From positions 1-18,743 of the forward strand of contig CAKUJH010000050.1 in assembly GCA_934661375.1 (NCBI GenBank): a DNA stretch of 18,743 nucleotides. Reading direction: 5' to 3'. The notes under the pieces were generated by a model. It saw only the letters and a program-made list of their open reading frames with translations. It was not told the DNA's origin and searched no databases. How positions within the stretch are numbered: position 1 is the first letter of the stretch; each line of letters begins with the position of its first letter. This stretch comes from an uncultured Victivallales bacterium. Lineage in GTDB: Bacteria > Verrucomicrobiota > Lentisphaeria > Victivallales > UBA1829. Positions 7,666-16,025 of the stretch are shown here, one piece after another. A program made the translations under genes and the position numbers.

Positions 7666-10194
7666 TTATTGGAAGACCGCCGTGCCAAAGGCTTCCAGAT
7701 TCCGGTCAATGAACATATTTTCCAGATTCGGCGACCATAATCCGGTTTCACCCTGCCATTTCATTTTCGGCGAATAATACGACTGCCGCGCCACATTCAG
7801 GGTCCATTGAGTGCCGGACGCCGGAACTGTCTGTCCGAATGCCGCAAACGGAATTGTGACCAGAGCCAGCCAGCGGCTGCCTTCCCGGCAGGTCTGATAA
7901 CTCCACTTGCCGTTCCATTGCGCATCCTCCTGACCGAATTTCGGATGCAGCGGATCGCGGATCAGACCGCGCGCGCCTTCGTAATACGAATCTGCAACCG
8001 GATTGAAAATGAAATGATACGATACTTCTCTGGTTCCCAGCGGATCTATCAGAATTTCCAGCGAATCCTGAAGCCACGCCTGCCCGTCGTGTCCGACCGG
8101 CTGGTGTTTCCGTTCCGCCGGCAGATCCGATTCCATGGCGAAATAGACATTCTGCGCATCGTACAGGACTTTGAAACGGGTTGCTTCTTTGAGTTCGCCC
8201 AGCTGGATGTGTCCCAGCTCCTGCCACGGAACTTTCTGCCATTCCGGTGCGGCAAAATTGAACGCCGGAGCTGCGGTGCAGCGGCCGATGGTCAACTGCC
8301 GTTTCTGCGTGCCGGGCAGAATTTTCCTGCTGCGGAGAAACGGGATATTCCAGTTCAGCGGCGCGCCGATTTCCGCCCGCAGACGTCCGTTGCTCATCAG
8401 CATGGACCGCGGCATTTCTCCCAGGAAACGGATTTCCTGCCAGCCGGGTATTTTTTTGGCTTTCCCTTTATTGTCATAATAGGAATTCACCAGCGCCTGA
8501 TGTGCAGTAACGGCATTGCCCAGATGCTCGAACGATGCCGAATCCGGGTTCAGACGGTAGGCATTGTAGAGGTGCAGCGTCTTCGCCAGACTGACGGCAT
8601 AAGTGAATTCCCGGCGAACCAGATCCAGACGCTGTTTCACCTTCGGAGTCCGCGCCAGCTTTTCCGCCGCGGCAAGTTTCTGTTCCAAAGAAAAAATCAG
8701 TTCCGGCGACCAGAGAAAGCAGACAGTAGTACGCGGATCGCCCGGCAGTTTGTCTTTGCCTCCGTAATTGCCGTCCAGACGCGAATAGGCTTCCAGACGC
8801 GCATTCAGCAGATTATAGAATCCCTGCATCGGTTCCGCCGCTTCCAGAAACACCCGGTCCACGTAATGACGCGCCATAGTGAACTCATTCAATTCCGGAT
8901 TCCGCAGCATCTGCGCGTGTACATAATAGCCGGGACCTTCCAGTCCGTAGAGTTCACCGGCACCGCAGCGGTAAACGCCGGAAACCTTGTTCCGCGCGAA
9001 CAGCCGCGCCTGTTCCCCCAGATATTCCGGCGGACGTTTCGGCAGCAGTCCGGGCACATGGTATTCGCCCCAGTTGTAAAGATAAACGGCGAAGCCGGCA
9101 ATCCCTTTGATATGTTGCCAGCGGGCAAAATCTTCCTGGCTGTAACTGCACAGTTCGATGATGACATTGCCGGGGAACGTGTCGAATGTTTCCGGCGGAT
9201 TCCAGTTCGGGCCATAAGCCAGCAGCTGGAGAAATTTTCCCGGACGGTCTTTCTTCAGACGTTCCGCCAGGTTCCTGTGCAGAATCCAGATTTTTTCCGC
9301 GGGATCCGACACGCCGCCGAACGCCTGACAGGATTTGCATTCGCATTGCGTGTAACCATCTGTCTGGGCGACCTGAACCGTATCCGCTCCGGCATCCAGA
9401 CGGCGCAGCGCTTCCCGGTAAATCAGTTCCTGCACTTCCGGATTCGAAATGCAGACATGCCCCAGCGAAGGGTCGCGTTTACCATCCAGTTCAATATAAT
9501 ATTCGGGATGGGTCTTGCCGAACTTCGCTTTCGGGACCGCGGCATAATAACTGTGTCCGCGATAATGAAACACCGTGCCGAATCCGAAATTTTCATTGGC
9601 ACAATCATAAAACAGATCGTTGCTGCGTCCCGCCGCCATCTGCAGACGCGGAATTTCCGTATTGTCGAAGGCTGCCGGCAGTTTGACGGATTTATGGACC
9701 GGAACATTGGTTCCCGTCGGACCGGGCATCAGAAATTCCACGCCGGCAAAGCGTTCCAGAAAATGTACCACCGCACGGACACTGCCCAGCTGCACCTGGT
9801 CGTAAGTATGCCATGCCGAAGTATCGCGGGCATGATCCACTCCGGCGAGAAACACATTGCCGCTGCGGATCAGAATCCGGTTGGTCAGCCCTTTGTAATC
9901 CTGAACATTTCCGCCCTGACGCCGGAACTCGGCAGTGTTGCCGATGTAAATGCCCGGCGTTCCCGGTTTGATTTCATTTTCCCATACCACCGGCAGTTCC
10001 GCCCCGGAGCTTTCCCGGAGAATATCGCGAAGCTGTTCCGCGGTCTGTTTCAGATATTTATCCACGGCGGGCTGTCTGCCTTTTGCCGGCAGAACAATCC
10101 GGTGTTCCGATTTTCCGTCGCGGATCAGAAAAAAATCCTCCGCCGTCAGCAGACATGACGCCGCCAGCAGCCCGATTGTCAGCAATAATCTCAT
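7666..10194 (-). CDS. Secreted DUF4838 protein with C-terminal CBM9-like domain
   Basis: The protein has 842 residues. The N-terminus MRLLLTIGLLAASCLLTAED is a signal peptide; the AASC could also serve as a weak lipobox. An alpha/beta region like the N-domain of GH20/GH67 enzymes follows (~20-130), with LRDILRESSGAELPVV. The DUF4838 barrel (~190-480) holds 'QTDGYTQCECKSC' near 276-288 and 'GAGELYGLEGPGYY' near 408-421. From ~635 there is a CBM9-like sandwich (VLYDAQNVYFAMES, DSLEILIDPLG, FIFNP). DUF4838 proteins are glycosidase-like with few known activities. The start is the ATG overlapping the upstream TGA (ATGA), with GAGG five bases before it; a TTG seven codons upstream is less likely. 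It is last in the operon, followed by a terminator. Confidence 0.85.
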   Translation of the reverse strand: MRLLLTIGLLAASCLLTAEDFFLIRDGKSEHRIVLPAKGRQPAVDKYLKQTAEQLRDILRESSGAELPVVWENEIKPGTPGIYIGNTAEFRRQGGNVQDYKGLTNRILIRSGNVFLAGVDHARDTSAWHTYDQVQLGSVRAVVHFLERFAGVEFLMPGPTGTNVPVHKSVKLPAAFDNTEIPRLQMAAGRSNDLFYDCANENFGFGTVFHYRGHSYYAAVPKAKFGKTHPEYYIELDGKRDPSLGHVCISNPEVQELIYREALRRLDAGADTVQVAQTDGYTQCECKSCQAFGGVSDPAEKIWILHRNLAERLKKDRPGKFLQLLAYGPNWNPPETFDTFPGNVIIELCSYSQEDFARWQHIKGIAGFAVYLYNWGEYHVPGLLPKRPPEYLGEQARLFARNKVSGVYRCGAGELYGLEGPGYYVHAQMLRNPELNEFTMARHYVDRVFLEAAEPMQGFYNLLNARLEAYSRLDGNYGGKDKLPGDPRTTVCFLWSPELIFSLEQKLAAAEKLARTPKVKQRLDLVRREFTYAVSLAKTLHLYNAYRLNPDSASFEHLGNAVTAHQALVNSYYDNKGKAKKIPGWQEIRFLGEMPRSMLMSNGRLRAEIGAPLNWNIPFLRSRKILPGTQKRQLTIGRCTAAPAFNFAAPEWQKVPWQELGHIQLGELKEATRFKVLYDAQNVYFAMESDLPAERKHQPVGHDGQAWLQDSLEILIDPLGTREVSYHFIFNPVADSYYEGARGLIRDPLHPKFGQEDAQWNGKWSYQTCREGSRWLALVTIPFAAFGQTVPASGTQWTLNVARQSYYSPKMKWQGETGLWSPNLENMFIDRNLEAFGTAVFQ

Positions 10195-12533
10195 TTCAGC
10201 CTCAACTCTCCGCAATGATCATAATAATTTTTGTTGGAGATCTGATCCAGGTTGTATTCCCAGATGTGATACGGCAGCCGTGCGACATTGAAAGCCAGTG
10301 TTTCCCCGGAAATGTCCCACTTGCCGGGTTCCACCGTAACCCGGATTTCATCACCCGAACGTTTCAGGGCAACCTGTTCGCCTTCGCGTTTTTTATAGAC
10401 GTCGCCCCTGCCTCCGTTTTCCGCATTGGTGCGTACCCGTTCATAAACGCTCATCTGTCCGGACATGACCCGCCCCTGAAGCCGGATCCGTTTTTCTTCG
10501 TCTCCGAAATATATGGCAAATTCCATACCGTTCAGTTCCTTTTCGGAAAGACCCGGATTCCGGAAAACCACAGTGAAACGTCCGGGCTGTCCGGTCACGG
10601 AAACAAAGCATGGATATTGGAAAATCTTCGGATCCGGAGAATAGAAATGCGCCTGAATCAGCTGCTGGCTTTTTCCGCCCGCCCGCAATTCACGTCCTGC
10701 CGGACGGAAACGTTTGCGCCAGACCGCCGGATCCCAGCTGCACGGCGCCCGGAAACGTCCGAGCAGACGCCCGCCCTCCATCAGCTCATTGACGGTTGCC
10801 TTGCCGAACAGCGGGAAGCCGTCCTGCGTCGTCAGACAGAGCTGTCCGCTGCGGTTCTTTTCCGTCGGCAGGTTGCGGATGAACGCCAGACGTTTTTCCA
10901 TGGCATCCAGCAGCGACTGCCAGTCTTCTTCGGAAAGCGAGACGCGGTACCGGGCAAAAACGCGGGAAACCGATACCGTCAGTTTCAGATAGTCGAACTC
11001 CGTCCGTGCCAGACGGAGCAGAGGGGATTCCGGATTCTGCAGTTCCGCCTGTGCCAGAAGCTGGTCCAGCTGCACGAGCCGTTCTTCCGGGTAACGCAGG
11101 AGCATCAGACGGACCGGTTCGATCAGAGCCGGCGTTTTGTTGTCCAGCAGTTCGGCGCGGTACCAGTCGTTCGACCGCGGCACATCCTGTTCAAGCGCTT
11201 CATCCAGCACCTGATAGAACTGTTTCATTTCCTTAGCTGCCGGACCGAATGCCGCCCGGCAGTACCGTTTCAGCAGTCTGTCGGCGTCCGCTTCCGGATC
11301 CGCCAGAAATTTTCCCCAAAGATAATAGCCCGGTCCTTCCAGCCCGAACAGTTCGCCGAAGCCGCAGCGGTAGATGCCGCGGACATGATGTTTCCGGAAC
11401 AGCCGCGCCTGTTCGCGCAGTTTGCTTACCGGCAGTTTCGGCATGAAACCTTCATACTGATACCAGCCCCAGTTGTACAGATAAGCGCAAAACCCGGCTG
11501 GAACTTTCACCCGTCCCCAGGCTTTCAGCACTTCCGGTGTGCAGGGAGCCAGATTGACCATGACATTCGGCGGCAGTTCCTTCAGCCATTCCGGCGGATA
11601 CAGTGTCGCATCATACGCCAGCACACAGATTTTCTTGTCCGGCATTTCTTTCAGCAGACGCTTCGCAATGTCAATATTCAGCTTCCAGAGCTGATCCCGC
11701 GGCGTGGTCTTCCGGCATTCGGCACATTGGCACGGCACAAAACCGTCATTCTGTCCGACTTCCACCATCCGGACCTGCGCAGATTTCAGACGCCGGCGTG
11801 TTTCGTTGAAGATCCGTTCGCGCACCGCCTTCACGGAATAGCAATACTGGCTGTGCCAGTTTAAGGTGTGCGGCGGCATGCGTTTGCCGTTCACCAGCGC
11901 GAACCATTCCGGATTGCTCTGATAATATTTCTTCGGAATCGCCCCGTGGTGCGAATGTCCGCCGCCGGCATGAAACCACGGACACGCAAAATAGTTGTCG
12001 GCATGTTCATACAGCGGGCCGACGGCGCGCGGTCCGGGTGCAGTACAATTGAACTGCACAGCGGGAATGTTCTGCCGGTTCAGTCCGGGTGGAATGGTGA
12101 TCCTGTCCGTTTCCGGGATGCCGGCATACGTTTCGCCCGGACCGTATGCGACCAGCCCTGCGTATTCTTCCAGCAGAGCCAGCACTCCGCGCAGAGTTCC
12201 GGAAATGCCGGAACCGGGCAGTTCAGCCCCGGTGATAAACAGATCGGTCTTTTCCGTCTGCAAACGGTATTCCCCGTCCGCCCATCCGGATTTCACGCTC
12301 CGGATGCGGATGACCGGTCCGGAGCCGCCGGATTTGAACGGCAGTTCCACTCCGGTCGCCTGCCGGATGTATTTCTGCAGAACTCCGGCAGCCCGTTCCG
12401 CCGCCGGGTCATCGGCATCCGCCGCGATGGAATATGCCGGGGCAGTTCCGCGTTCCGCCAGTTCGAGCGTCCCTGCGAATCCGGGAATCAGAATCCCGGC
12501 GGCTGTCAGCAGTATGAACCAGAGCTTTTTCAT
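10191..12533 (-). CDS. Secreted DUF4838 protein without the CBM9-like domain
   Basis: This 780-residue protein is a paralogue of the next gene in the operon. MKKLWFILLTAAGILIPGFAG is a signal peptide. A GH67/GH20-like N-domain follows (AAGVLQKYIRQATGVELPF), then the DUF4838 region with 'VGQNDGFVPCQCAEC' near 258-272 and 'GFGELFGLEGPGYY' near 388-402. The C-terminus is a different beta-rich region that lacks the recognisable CBM9-like block of its partner. A longer frame extends upstream to 12668, but it overlaps the pseudopilin gene and has no signal peptide at its start, so ATG 12533 is chosen. That ATG is 16 bases after the pseudopilin stop with only a weak binding site, and its own TGA overlaps the next ATG. 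The two proteins probably act on related glycans. Confidence 0.85.
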   Translation of the reverse strand: MKKLWFILLTAAGILIPGFAGTLELAERGTAPAYSIAADADDPAAERAAGVLQKYIRQATGVELPFKSGGSGPVIRIRSVKSGWADGEYRLQTEKTDLFITGAELPGSGISGTLRGVLALLEEYAGLVAYGPGETYAGIPETDRITIPPGLNRQNIPAVQFNCTAPGPRAVGPLYEHADNYFACPWFHAGGGHSHHGAIPKKYYQSNPEWFALVNGKRMPPHTLNWHSQYCYSVKAVRERIFNETRRRLKSAQVRMVEVGQNDGFVPCQCAECRKTTPRDQLWKLNIDIAKRLLKEMPDKKICVLAYDATLYPPEWLKELPPNVMVNLAPCTPEVLKAWGRVKVPAGFCAYLYNWGWYQYEGFMPKLPVSKLREQARLFRKHHVRGIYRCGFGELFGLEGPGYYLWGKFLADPEADADRLLKRYCRAAFGPAAKEMKQFYQVLDEALEQDVPRSNDWYRAELLDNKTPALIEPVRLMLLRYPEERLVQLDQLLAQAELQNPESPLLRLARTEFDYLKLTVSVSRVFARYRVSLSEEDWQSLLDAMEKRLAFIRNLPTEKNRSGQLCLTTQDGFPLFGKATVNELMEGGRLLGRFRAPCSWDPAVWRKRFRPAGRELRAGGKSQQLIQAHFYSPDPKIFQYPCFVSVTGQPGRFTVVFRNPGLSEKELNGMEFAIYFGDEEKRIRLQGRVMSGQMSVYERVRTNAENGGRGDVYKKREGEQVALKRSGDEIRVTVEPGKWDISGETLAFNVARLPYHIWEYNLDQISNKNYYDHCGELRLK

Positions 12534-12549
12534 GGCAGTGCCTGTCCGA

Positions 12550-13314
12550 TTACCAGTTGTCGGGCCAGCTGGTCGCGCCTTCCGGCTTGCGGGCCTGGTA
12601 GAATGTGGATTTCCAGCCGCCGCCGATTTGCAGTTCTTCGCTCGGGAAACCGGACCGGCGCAGATCACTCACATGGCCGTCGCCGAACAGCACGTTTACC
12701 GTCGAATTGCGGTGCCGGAAATCAATCGGACCTTGCTCGCCGACGAGTCGCTGCGTATAGTAATTATAGCGTGGATACAAGCCTTCCGTGAACAGGCTCA
12801 GACGCGATGCTTTGGTGGCGGACGCCAGTTTGATGATCTTGTCATCATAGCCCATCACACAGCTGTTCTGCGTGTAGGAACATACCACTTCGCGGCCGCT
12901 GATCTGTTTGCCGGGGTTGGACGGACATGCCAGTTTGTCTTTGACCATGCCGGTGGAATCGTAACGCCAGCCGCCCAGCACGGTGCGGGTGTCCTCGGCG
13001 GAAATCCCGCAGTATTGCCCCAGCCGGTTTCCCGCATACCACGGATTTGTTACCGTCGAAGAATACTTGCTGTCAAACGTCGGCAGATAGCCGTTGTTGT
13101 CTTCCACATAGAATATGACCGCCTTTCCCAGCTGCGACAAATTATTGGTGCAGCTGATTTTGCGTGCGGACTCTCTGGCGTTGTTCAGCGCAGGCAGCAG
13201 CAATCCGGCAAGAATTGCGATGATCGCAATCACGACCAGCAGTTCTATTAGCGTGAACGAATTAATGCGGCTGAACTGGATTGCCGCACGTTTTTTCAGA
13301 GTGGATACATTCAT
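12550..13314 (-). CDS. Pseudopilin-like protein with prepilin leader and H-X-DG motif
   Basis: The 254-residue protein has a 19-residue basic leader (MNVSTLKKRAAIQFSRINS), then FTLIELLVVIAIIAILAG, the pseudopilin helix with Glu at position 5 of the mature form. The residue before the cut is Ser, not Gly. The C-terminal half includes FRHRNSTVNVLFGDGHV, the H-X-DG motif with ten spacer residues, as in the protein at 1471. A strong AAAGGAGAG binding site precedes the ATG. It is 24 bases downstream of the regulator gene and 16 bases before the first DUF4838 gene, so it is the second gene of a four-gene operon. Two Cys in the middle (KISCTNN, KLACPSN) could form a disulfide. Its role in adhesion or secretion is inferred only. 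Confidence 0.88.
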   Translation of the reverse strand: MNVSTLKKRAAIQFSRINSFTLIELLVVIAIIAILAGLLLPALNNARESARKISCTNNLSQLGKAVIFYVEDNNGYLPTFDSKYSSTVTNPWYAGNRLGQYCGISAEDTRTVLGGWRYDSTGMVKDKLACPSNPGKQISGREVVCSYTQNSCVMGYDDKIIKLASATKASRLSLFTEGLYPRYNYYTQRLVGEQGPIDFRHRNSTVNVLFGDGHVSDLRRSGFPSEELQIGGGWKSTFYQARKPEGATSWPDNW

Positions 13315-13338
13315 GTCTTACTCTCCTTTTTTGGGGAT

Positions 13339-14454
13339 TTATTGTTTATTATTGTCGGAAGCACAAACCAGTTGAGGGGGAAATTCGGGGAAGGTGAAAG
13401 AACGGCCTTCGCGCAATGCGGCGGCGGCAATCTGAATCGCCCCGAATCCCATTTCATAACGGGGAACCCGGATATATCCGCAATCCGGACGCCAGTTGCG
13501 GAAACTCAAACCGGAACAGATCCCCGTAATCTGAAAATCACGTCCGAGACGCACATTACAGTTTGCCGCAATCCGTTCAATCCGTTCGGCTTCCGGAGCC
13601 AGATCGCAGAAAATCACTTCCGGAATCTGACCGGAACGGAAATGCGCTTCCAGCTCCTGTTGTCCGTTCGGACTTGCAAAATCATCTATCAGCCAGTAAT
13701 ACTGCGGCACAACCGAAATGCCTCGCTGCGCACAGGCATCCAGAAAACGCTGCGCACGGTCGCGTCCGCGCAGTGCTTCATGTTTGATGGCGATTGCCCC
13801 GACCGACCGGACTCCTTTGCGCGCCAGCTGATCTGCCAGCATTGTAACCGCCAGTTTCCGGTCATATTCAATCATCGGCGCCGTATCTTTTTCATAGCTG
13901 GTATGACGCAGCATCAGCAAGGGAACCTCCCCGGACAGCGACTGCGCCAGCAGGCTCAGTCCGTAGGGGGTGCCATTGACAAAAATATTCATGTCAAACG
14001 GTTTCAGTCGTTCCTTGACCGCGTTCAGCTCGGCGGTATTGGACACCGTTTCAGGCAATTGCAGGAAACTGACGTCCGCATTGGACTGCGAAGCGCCCGC
14101 CAGCATTCCGCGGTAAAACTCCGAAGCCAGTGCCCATTCTTCGGTACCGATCACTTCCGGTTCAAATTTCTGCGGAGGAAAGCAGAACGAAAATCTCAAC
14201 ACCCGTTCCGGCGTCTTCTCCGGCAGGGAAACAAAAACGCCCTGGCGTTCCACACGCCGGACAATCCCCTCGGATTCCAGTTCATCCAGCGCCTTGACCA
14301 TCGTTACGGGACTGGCGGAAAATTCCTGACTCAGAGAACGGACGCTGGGCATGCGTTTGCCGTTGGCGTAGCAGCCGGCCAGGATTCTTTCGCGCAGGAT
14401 CGCTCCGATCTGCGACGGTATTTTTGATTCTACATCCCGGAAAAGCTGTTTCAT
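13339..14454 (-). CDS. GntR-type winged-helix regulator with LacI-type sugar-binding domain
   Basis: This protein of 371 residues has a GntR winged helix at about 8-70 (PSVRSLSQEFSASPVTMVKA) followed by a LacI/PBP-like effector domain from about 85, with a late 'GAIQIAAAALREGRSFTF' segment typical of such domains. It is the same type as the regulator at 278 but clearly diverged from it. The ATG at 14454 has AAGGG nine bases upstream. It heads the leftward operon behind a consensus promoter at 14494-14521. Three tandem decamers over the -10 and start region are a plausible autoregulatory binding site. It probably responds to a sugar released by the DUF4838 proteins. The ligand is unknown. Confidence 0.88.
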   Translation of the reverse strand: MKQLFRDVESKIPSQIGAILRERILAGCYANGKRMPSVRSLSQEFSASPVTMVKALDELESEGIVRRVERQGVFVSLPEKTPERVLRFSFCFPPQKFEPEVIGTEEWALASEFYRGMLAGASQSNADVSFLQLPETVSNTAELNAVKERLKPFDMNIFVNGTPYGLSLLAQSLSGEVPLLMLRHTSYEKDTAPMIEYDRKLAVTMLADQLARKGVRSVGAIAIKHEALRGRDRAQRFLDACAQRGISVVPQYYWLIDDFASPNGQQELEAHFRSGQIPEVIFCDLAPEAERIERIAANCNVRLGRDFQITGICSGLSFRNWRPDCGYIRVPRYEMGFGAIQIAAAALREGRSFTFPEFPPQLVCASDNNKQ

Positions 14455-14467
14455 GCCCGTTTACCCT

Positions 14468-14497
14468 TCTGTTATTTTCTGTTTCTCTCTGTTATTA
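14468..14497. repeat. Three tandem TCTGTT decamers over the -10/start region, probable operator
   Basis: TCTGTTATTT, TCTGTTTCTC and TCTGTTATTA follow each other at exactly 10-base steps (14468, 14478, 14488), one helical turn apart. They cover the transcription start and overlap the -10 box. An inverted copy, ATAACAGA, lies at 14528-14535 beyond the -35, with its centre exactly 40 bases from that of the third decamer's TCTGTTAT. A site for the GntR/LacI-type regulator encoded immediately downstream is the simplest explanation. Confidence 0.55.
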
Positions 14498-14521
14498 TAC
14501 TCATTTTTTTCATTTTGTCAA
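14494..14521 (-). promoter_or_regulatory. Consensus sigma70-type promoter of the DUF4838 operon
   Basis: On the minus strand TTGACA (14521-14516) and TATAAT (14499-14494) are both perfect consensus hexamers with a 16-base spacer, and A/T-rich sequence lies upstream of the -35. Transcription would start near 14487, about 33 bases before the regulator's ATG. Such a strong promoter normally needs repression, which fits the operator-like repeats over it. Confidence 0.8.
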
Positions 14522-14587
14522 GGGTGGATAACAGATTTAACCGCAAAAAAATCCGATTTTTTTTGTCTGTAACAGCATTTTATGCAC

Positions 14588-14644
14588 TTTCCGCCGCCGG
14601 AAACCGGGAAAAACGATCTTTCTCCGGCAGTCCATCGGCGGAAA
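14588..14644. other. Nested stem-loop after the GH1 gene
   Basis: TTTCCGCC (14588-14595) pairs with GGCGGAAA (14637-14644). Inside it GCCGGA (14596-14601) pairs with TCCGGC (14623-14628). It begins 16 bases after the GH1 stop on the minus strand and may mark the 3' end of that transcript, but no T-run follows it, so intrinsic termination is uncertain. Read-through into the next operon is possible. Confidence 0.4.
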
Positions 14645-14659
14645 TATTTTTCAGCGGAA

Positions 14660-15985
14660 TTACTTGGAATCGATGGTGATGTCAATTTTTCTGTTCGCGC
14701 CGCCGTAGAGCGTGAATCCGGAAAGTTCCGGCACATACTTTTCAAAAAGTTCACCGGAAAAACCGTTGCGCTCAATCACTTCTTTGAGGAACCAGGCACT
14801 GGGCTTGGGGGTGCGTTCAAAGGTCTTGCGGTTCACGTTCACCAGTCCGAAACGTGGGGTATAATCCGTCCACTCATAGTTGTCCAGCAGCGACCAGTGC
14901 AGATACGCCTTGATTCTCAGCTGAGGATAATATTGCAGGGCCATTTTCATGGCTTCCAGCTGCAGCATGGTGTAGATGATCCGGAAACGGTCATCATCGC
15001 AGCAGATGCCGTTTTCCGTGATCCAGACCGGTTTGTCGGTAAGACGGGACGCACTGCGCATGAAACATTCCGGGTTGAACTCCCGCTGTCCGAAATCGCA
15101 GTCCACCAGCTTGAAACGGCTGAATTCCAGTTTTGTTCCTGTTCCCGTGGCGCTGCGGGCGGTAACCGGGGTGCGGTGATAGTAATTGATCGCCCAGAAA
15201 TCGCAGCTGTCCTTGACTTCAGGGAAGTATTCCATGTCGCGGAACGGCATGATGATCTCTCCGGTGCGGACCGCGTGAAAGAAAAATTCATTGATGGTCC
15301 AGTCGCTCAGGTCCGCCATGGTTTTGTCCAGCTTGTCGTAAGGACGGACCGGGTCCTGATCCACAAAGGCGTGCGCCGAGGAAACGGGAGCGTCCGAATA
15401 TTTCCGCACGGCCTGAGCCCCCAGGGCATGTGCTTTGAGCATGACCACCTTGCGTTCGATCGTTTCACGTTCCACGGAACGGTTCAGGTTGAACTCGTTG
15501 AGAATAATCCAGGAGCCCACGCGGTCGGCAATTTTCGGCACGAGAAAGTCAAGGTACTCCGTGAAATAATGCAGATTTTCCAGCGTCCAGCCCCCCTTCT
15601 GCACAAACCACCAGGGAACAGTTCCATGGACCAGCGTAACGCAGGCATGAATATTGGCGGCGGCAAGACGGTCCAGCATATCTTCATAGTGAGCCAGTGC
15701 CGCCTGATCGATTTTTCCTTCTTCCGGCTGAATGCGGCACCATTCGATGGAAAAACGATAAGCCTGATGCCCCAGTGTTTTCAGCAGTTCGATGTCTTCC
15801 CGGTAAAGCCGGTAGCTGTCGCAGGCTTTGCCGGAAGGTTCCGCATACAGCTCCGGATGTTCCATTTCATAGTGATAGTTGGAGGAGTTGACATTGTCCC
15901 CCTCAATCTGATGTCCGGCAGTGGCACTGCCCCAGAGGATGGGTTCCGGGAAAGTGTACTCCGGCATGTCGCGCAGATTCAGCAT
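14660..15985 (-). CDS. GH1 family beta-glycosidase, cytoplasmic
   Basis: This 441-residue protein is close to the usual GH1 length. It shows the family's landmarks in order: 'WGSATAGHQIEG' near the N-terminus, 'YRFSIEWCRIQPEEG', ILNEF with acid/base Glu164, FWAINYYHR, WITENG with nucleophile Glu324, and 'LHWSLLDNYEWTDYTPRFGL' near the end. The usual NEP is NEF here. There is no signal peptide, so it probably hydrolyses imported disaccharides or aryl-glycosides. Beta-glucosidase, 6-phospho-glycosidase and beta-galactosidase cannot be told apart here. The start at 15985 is supported by AAAGGA nine bases upstream. It lies 40 bases after the amidohydrolase gene and is probably co-transcribed with it. 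Confidence 0.92.
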   Translation of the reverse strand: MLNLRDMPEYTFPEPILWGSATAGHQIEGDNVNSSNYHYEMEHPELYAEPSGKACDSYRLYREDIELLKTLGHQAYRFSIEWCRIQPEEGKIDQAALAHYEDMLDRLAAANIHACVTLVHGTVPWWFVQKGGWTLENLHYFTEYLDFLVPKIADRVGSWIILNEFNLNRSVERETIERKVVMLKAHALGAQAVRKYSDAPVSSAHAFVDQDPVRPYDKLDKTMADLSDWTINEFFFHAVRTGEIIMPFRDMEYFPEVKDSCDFWAINYYHRTPVTARSATGTGTKLEFSRFKLVDCDFGQREFNPECFMRSASRLTDKPVWITENGICCDDDRFRIIYTMLQLEAMKMALQYYPQLRIKAYLHWSLLDNYEWTDYTPRFGLVNVNRKTFERTPKPSAWFLKEVIERNGFSGELFEKYVPELSGFTLYGGANRKIDITIDSK

Positions 15986-16025
15986 TTCAGCTTGTCCTTT
16001 CTCAAGTTTTTTGGGATCGTATATG

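Noticed and set aside
7807..10158. 783-codon open frame on the plus strand opposite the second DUF4838 gene
   Set aside because: It is antisense to a gene with signal peptide, domains and terminator. It has no recognisable domain or binding site, and such long antisense frames arise from the codon bias of the real gene.
10083..13251. Long plus-strand open frames opposite the first DUF4838 and pseudopilin genes
   Set aside because: Composition is low-complexity and Arg/Pro/Ser-rich with no domain, and they lie antisense to well-supported genes.
14551..14569. A-run/T-run hairpin as an intrinsic terminator
   Set aside because: The stem is almost only A-T with a loop too small to close well. 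It is better read as A/T-rich sequence upstream of the consensus promoter.
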